Origin: Leisingera sp. NJS204
GTDB lineage: Bacteria; Pseudomonadota; Alphaproteobacteria; Rhodobacterales; Rhodobacteraceae
Reading direction: 5' to 3'
DNA length: 64,000 nucleotides
NCBI RefSeq assembly: GCF_004123675.1
Contig: NZ_CP035417.1
Coordinates: forward strand, 329,501-393,500
Shown one piece after another: positions 61,742 to 64,000 of this stretch. The translations under genes were made by a program, and so were the position numbers. The first letter of the stretch is position 1, and each line of letters starts with the position of its first letter. The notes beneath the pieces were generated by a model. It did no database searches. It saw nothing but the letters and a program-made list of their open reading frames with translations, and was not told the origin of the DNA.

Positions 61742-63684
61742 GCCTTGCTGCTCCTGCTGCCCAAGGGGCGCTTGACGCGCTCGCGCTCCAGCCGCTCCTG
61801 CTGTGCCTTGATGCGGCTGCGGTCCCCTTTGGGGTAGGCCTCCAGCGGCGGGGTGCCATCGTAAAGCGCCTGCAGCAGCACGTCGCGGGCAATCGGTGCC
61901 GCAGCTCTGGAGCCGCCGCCGCCATGTTCAACCACCACAGCCACCGCGTATTTCGGGTTATCATAGGGAGCAAAACAGACGTACAGCGCATGGTCGCGCC
62001 GGTCCCAGGGCAGATCCTCGTTGCGGATCACCCCTGCGGCCCGTTCAGCGGCGGTGATGTTGCGCACCTGGCTGGTGCCGCTTTTGCCGGCCATCCGTAT
62101 GTTGTCAGCGATGATGCGGGAGCGGTAGCCGGTGCCCCGGCGGTCGTTGCTGACCGAATACATGCCGCGCCGCACCATGCGCAGGCTGTTTTCGCTGACA
62201 TCCAAAGGGTCGCCCGCGCCGCTGGGCAGTTCCACCCCGTCGAGCGATTTCAGCAGCCGCGGCGTTACACTGCGCCCGGTGGCGATCCGTGCGGTCATCA
62301 CCGCCAGCTGCAACGGCGAAGCGAGGGTGAAGCCCTGGCCGATCGAGGAGTTTGCGGTGTCGCCGATCAGCCAGTCCTTGCCATAGGAACGCGCTTTCCA
62401 TTCCTTGGTCGGCGTAATCCCCTGGGCCACAGCCGACATCGGCAAATCGTGCCTGATGCCCAGCCCGAATTTGTTGGCCATGGCTGAGATATTGTCGATC
62501 CCGGTCTTGATCGCCACGTCGTAGTAATAGACATCGCAGGACCGTTTCAGCGAGGTGTTGAGGTCCACATGCCCGTGGCCTGCCCGTTTCCAGCAATGGA
62601 AGCGGCGGCCGGCAACTTTCAGATGGCCCGGGCACCAAACAGTTTCCTCCGGCCCGATTACACCCTGTTCCAGCGCTGCCAGCGCCGTGATCATCTTGAA
62701 GGTGGAGCCGGGCGGGTAGGTGCCCTGCACGGTTTTGTTGGACAGAGGCCTATAGTTGTCCTCGGTCAGCATCCGGTAGTCAGCGACTGAGATGCCCCGC
62801 ACAAACAGATTGGGGTCGAAACTGGGGGAAGAGCAGATCGCGCGGATATCGCCGTCTTCGCAGTCAATCACCACCGCTGCGGCGCTTTCCCGGCCCAGCC
62901 GGGCCTGCACGTAGTTTTGCAGCTCAGCGTCAGTGGTCAGCTGCATGTCTGCACCGGAAATACCCTCGCGCCGGTCCAACTCGCGCATTACCCGGCCGGT
63001 GGCGTTCACTTCCACCCGTTTGGCACCGGCCTTGCCGCGCAGCACGTCTTCGCGCTTGGCCTCAAATCCAACCTTGCCGATCTGGAAGCGCGGGATCAGC
63101 AGCACCGGCTCGGGGTCTTCCATCTTGCTCAGGTCATAGTCGGACACCGGGCCGACATAGCCCACTACATGCGCGAAATCACCAAGCTGCGGATAAATCC
63201 GGGTCAGGCCGACCTCGGGCGTTACACCCGGCAGGGCGGGGGCGTTGACAGCGACTTTGGAGATATCCTCCCAGCCGATCCGGTCGGCCAGGGTGATCGG
63301 CAGGAATGGCGGCGACCGCCGCATCTCGGTGCGGGCGCGCTCCAGGTCTTCGGGATCAAGCGGCAGCAGGCTCGACAGTTTATCAATCACCGCCTCCACA
63401 TCGCCGGCGTCCTCGGGCACCACGGTAATCCGGTAGGAGGGGGAGTTCTGCGCGATGATCAGCCCGTTACGGTCGAAGATCTGGCCGCGGGCAGGCGGCA
63501 GCAGGCGGATGTTGATCCGGTTTTCCTCGGCCAGCAGGCGGAATTCATCCGCTTGATCCACCTGCAGAAAGCGCATCCTTGCTGCCAGCCCGCCGGCAAA
63601 GGCCACCTGCAGCCCGCCCAGCAGCAGTGCCCGCCGGGTCATCTTGCCATGAGAGACGTCCAGATCCTTGGAATTGCGTTTCAT
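61738..63684 (-). CDS. mrdA: Penicillin-binding protein 2
   Basis: A class B PBP of 648 residues. One N-terminal membrane segment (ALLLGGLQVAFAGGLAARM) is followed by the dimerisation domain (LLPPARGQIFDRNGLIIAQN), the SxxK motif TYPPGSTFKM, a CDVYYYDVA segment (in place of the SxN region), and KSGT in MAGKSGTSQ. The ATG at 63684 overlaps the mreD stop. Together with rodA and mreD this is the elongasome operon mreBCD-mrdA-rodA. Confidence 0.95.
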   Translation of the reverse strand: MKRNSKDLDVSHGKMTRRALLLGGLQVAFAGGLAARMRFLQVDQADEFRLLAEENRINIRLLPPARGQIFDRNGLIIAQNSPSYRITVVPEDAGDVEAVIDKLSSLLPLDPEDLERARTEMRRSPPFLPITLADRIGWEDISKVAVNAPALPGVTPEVGLTRIYPQLGDFAHVVGYVGPVSDYDLSKMEDPEPVLLIPRFQIGKVGFEAKREDVLRGKAGAKRVEVNATGRVMRELDRREGISGADMQLTTDAELQNYVQARLGRESAAAVVIDCEDGDIRAICSSPSFDPNLFVRGISVADYRMLTEDNYRPLSNKTVQGTYPPGSTFKMITALAALEQGVIGPEETVWCPGHLKVAGRRFHCWKRAGHGHVDLNTSLKRSCDVYYYDVAIKTGIDNISAMANKFGLGIRHDLPMSAVAQGITPTKEWKARSYGKDWLIGDTANSSIGQGFTLASPLQLAVMTARIATGRSVTPRLLKSLDGVELPSGAGDPLDVSENSLRMVRRGMYSVSNDRRGTGYRSRIIADNIRMAGKSGTSQVRNITAAERAAGVIRNEDLPWDRRDHALYVCFAPYDNPKYAVAVVVEHGGGGSRAAAPIARDVLLQALYDGTPPLEAYPKGDRSRIKAQQERLERERVKRPLGSRSSKA

Positions 63685-64000
63685 CGGCGGCTCATCAGGG
63701 TTTCGGCTTCGGAAGGGGACAATTTGCGCACACCCAGAATAGCCTGGCTGACCCAAACCGCCAGCGGATAGGCAGCGATGGTCATCACAATCTGGATCAC
63801 GGTCAGGCTAAGCGGCGCTTGCGCCACGCCAAACACCACAAGAACCAGCCGGTTCAAAACGGCCATCCCGATCAGGGTCACGCCGGCTGCCAGCCATTCG
63901 CTGACGAAGGTGCTTTCCCGGTGCGGGGCCGCACGCGCCTTTAGAAACTCGCAGGCCAGCACCGTCAGCAACGCCAGCAATCCAGGCGGGCGATGAAACA
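63681..64000 (-). CDS. mreD: Rod shape-determining protein MreD (partial, 5' end outside window)
   Basis: About 106 residues of the C-terminal part are visible; the frame stays open to the window edge. It is a hydrophobic membrane protein with LLALLTVLACEFLKAR, GMAVLNRLVLVVFG and MTIAAYPLAVWVSQAILGVRK. Family assignment rests on hydrophobicity plus position before mrdA and rodA. It overlaps mrdA by four bases. Confidence 0.85.
   Translation of the reverse strand, partial: FHRPPGLLALLTVLACEFLKARAAPHRESTFVSEWLAAGVTLIGMAVLNRLVLVVFGVAQAPLSLTVIQIVMTIAAYPLAVWVSQAILGVRKLSPSEAETLMSRR

Overview
The window is a GC-rich alphaproteobacterial chromosome segment. It most resembles the Roseobacter group of the Rhodobacteraceae (Leisingera/Phaeobacter/Ruegeria-like). 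The support is a SAM/SAH-type riboswitch in front of metK (a class known from Rhodobacterales), a class II (CP4-like) AroA, a phenylacetate degradation block with both PaaX-like and PaaR-like regulators, a corrinoid-type methyltransferase homologue beside a dimethylglycine-dehydrogenase-like fusion, and several GTG/TTG starts. There is no rRNA, insertion sequence, phage gene or CRISPR array. One tRNA gene (CAT anticodon) is present.

Layout. 1-9.5 kb is housekeeping: end of an unknown gene, phoH-ybeY-corC-lnt, riboswitch-metK, a ClpP-like secreted protein, trmB, aroA-cmk. 9.6-10.9 kb holds two exported small proteins (a YHS-domain protein and an unknown). 11.0-15.3 kb is a tight four-gene catabolic operon: M20 amidohydrolase, diaminopropionate ammonia-lyase, M24 metallohydrolase and a EutA/maleate-isomerase-like enzyme. 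A phosphonate-monoester-hydrolase-like enzyme follows. 17.1-20.6 kb is a leftward pair: an unknown small protein and a 1012-residue serralysin-type RTX metalloprotease. 20.8-24.5 kb is the manganese/iron ABC transporter sitABCD behind a striking 21-bp inverted repeat. 24.5-30.6 kb is a methylamine/betaine-type C1 locus: LysR, MttB-like, FAD-GcvT fusion, GlxA-like regulator. 31.2-37.4 kb is phenylacetate catabolism (paaX-like, paaZ, paaG, paaI, paaK, paaR-like).

37.8-64 kb is mostly core: trpS, a catalytically dead rhomboid, murJ-glnD, an LpoA-like lipoprotein divergent from rsmI-yraN-gshB-hydrolase, comM, a GST, cobU with a phosphatase, rpoH coupled to a ChaN-like gene, coaBC-dut-moeB, an M3 oligopeptidase, ghrA, and rodA-mrdA-mreD (mreD leaves the window).

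How parts fit together: lnt, the LpoA-like lipoprotein, murJ, rodA, mrdA and mreD are envelope growth functions. metK is under SAM/SAH control, and C1 units may also enter through the MttB/GcvT-like locus. The 11-15 kb operon looks like a route that strips an acyl group from a diamino acid and deaminates it; its substrate is unknown. Two copies of a REP-like multi-hairpin element (about 5.7 and 54.0 kb) and a recurrent GAGTATTT-type intergenic motif (about 1.36 and 55.3 kb) show dispersed non-coding repeats. The best candidates for undescribed biology are the diamino-acid operon, the serralysin and its companion, the inactive rhomboid and the sitA operator.
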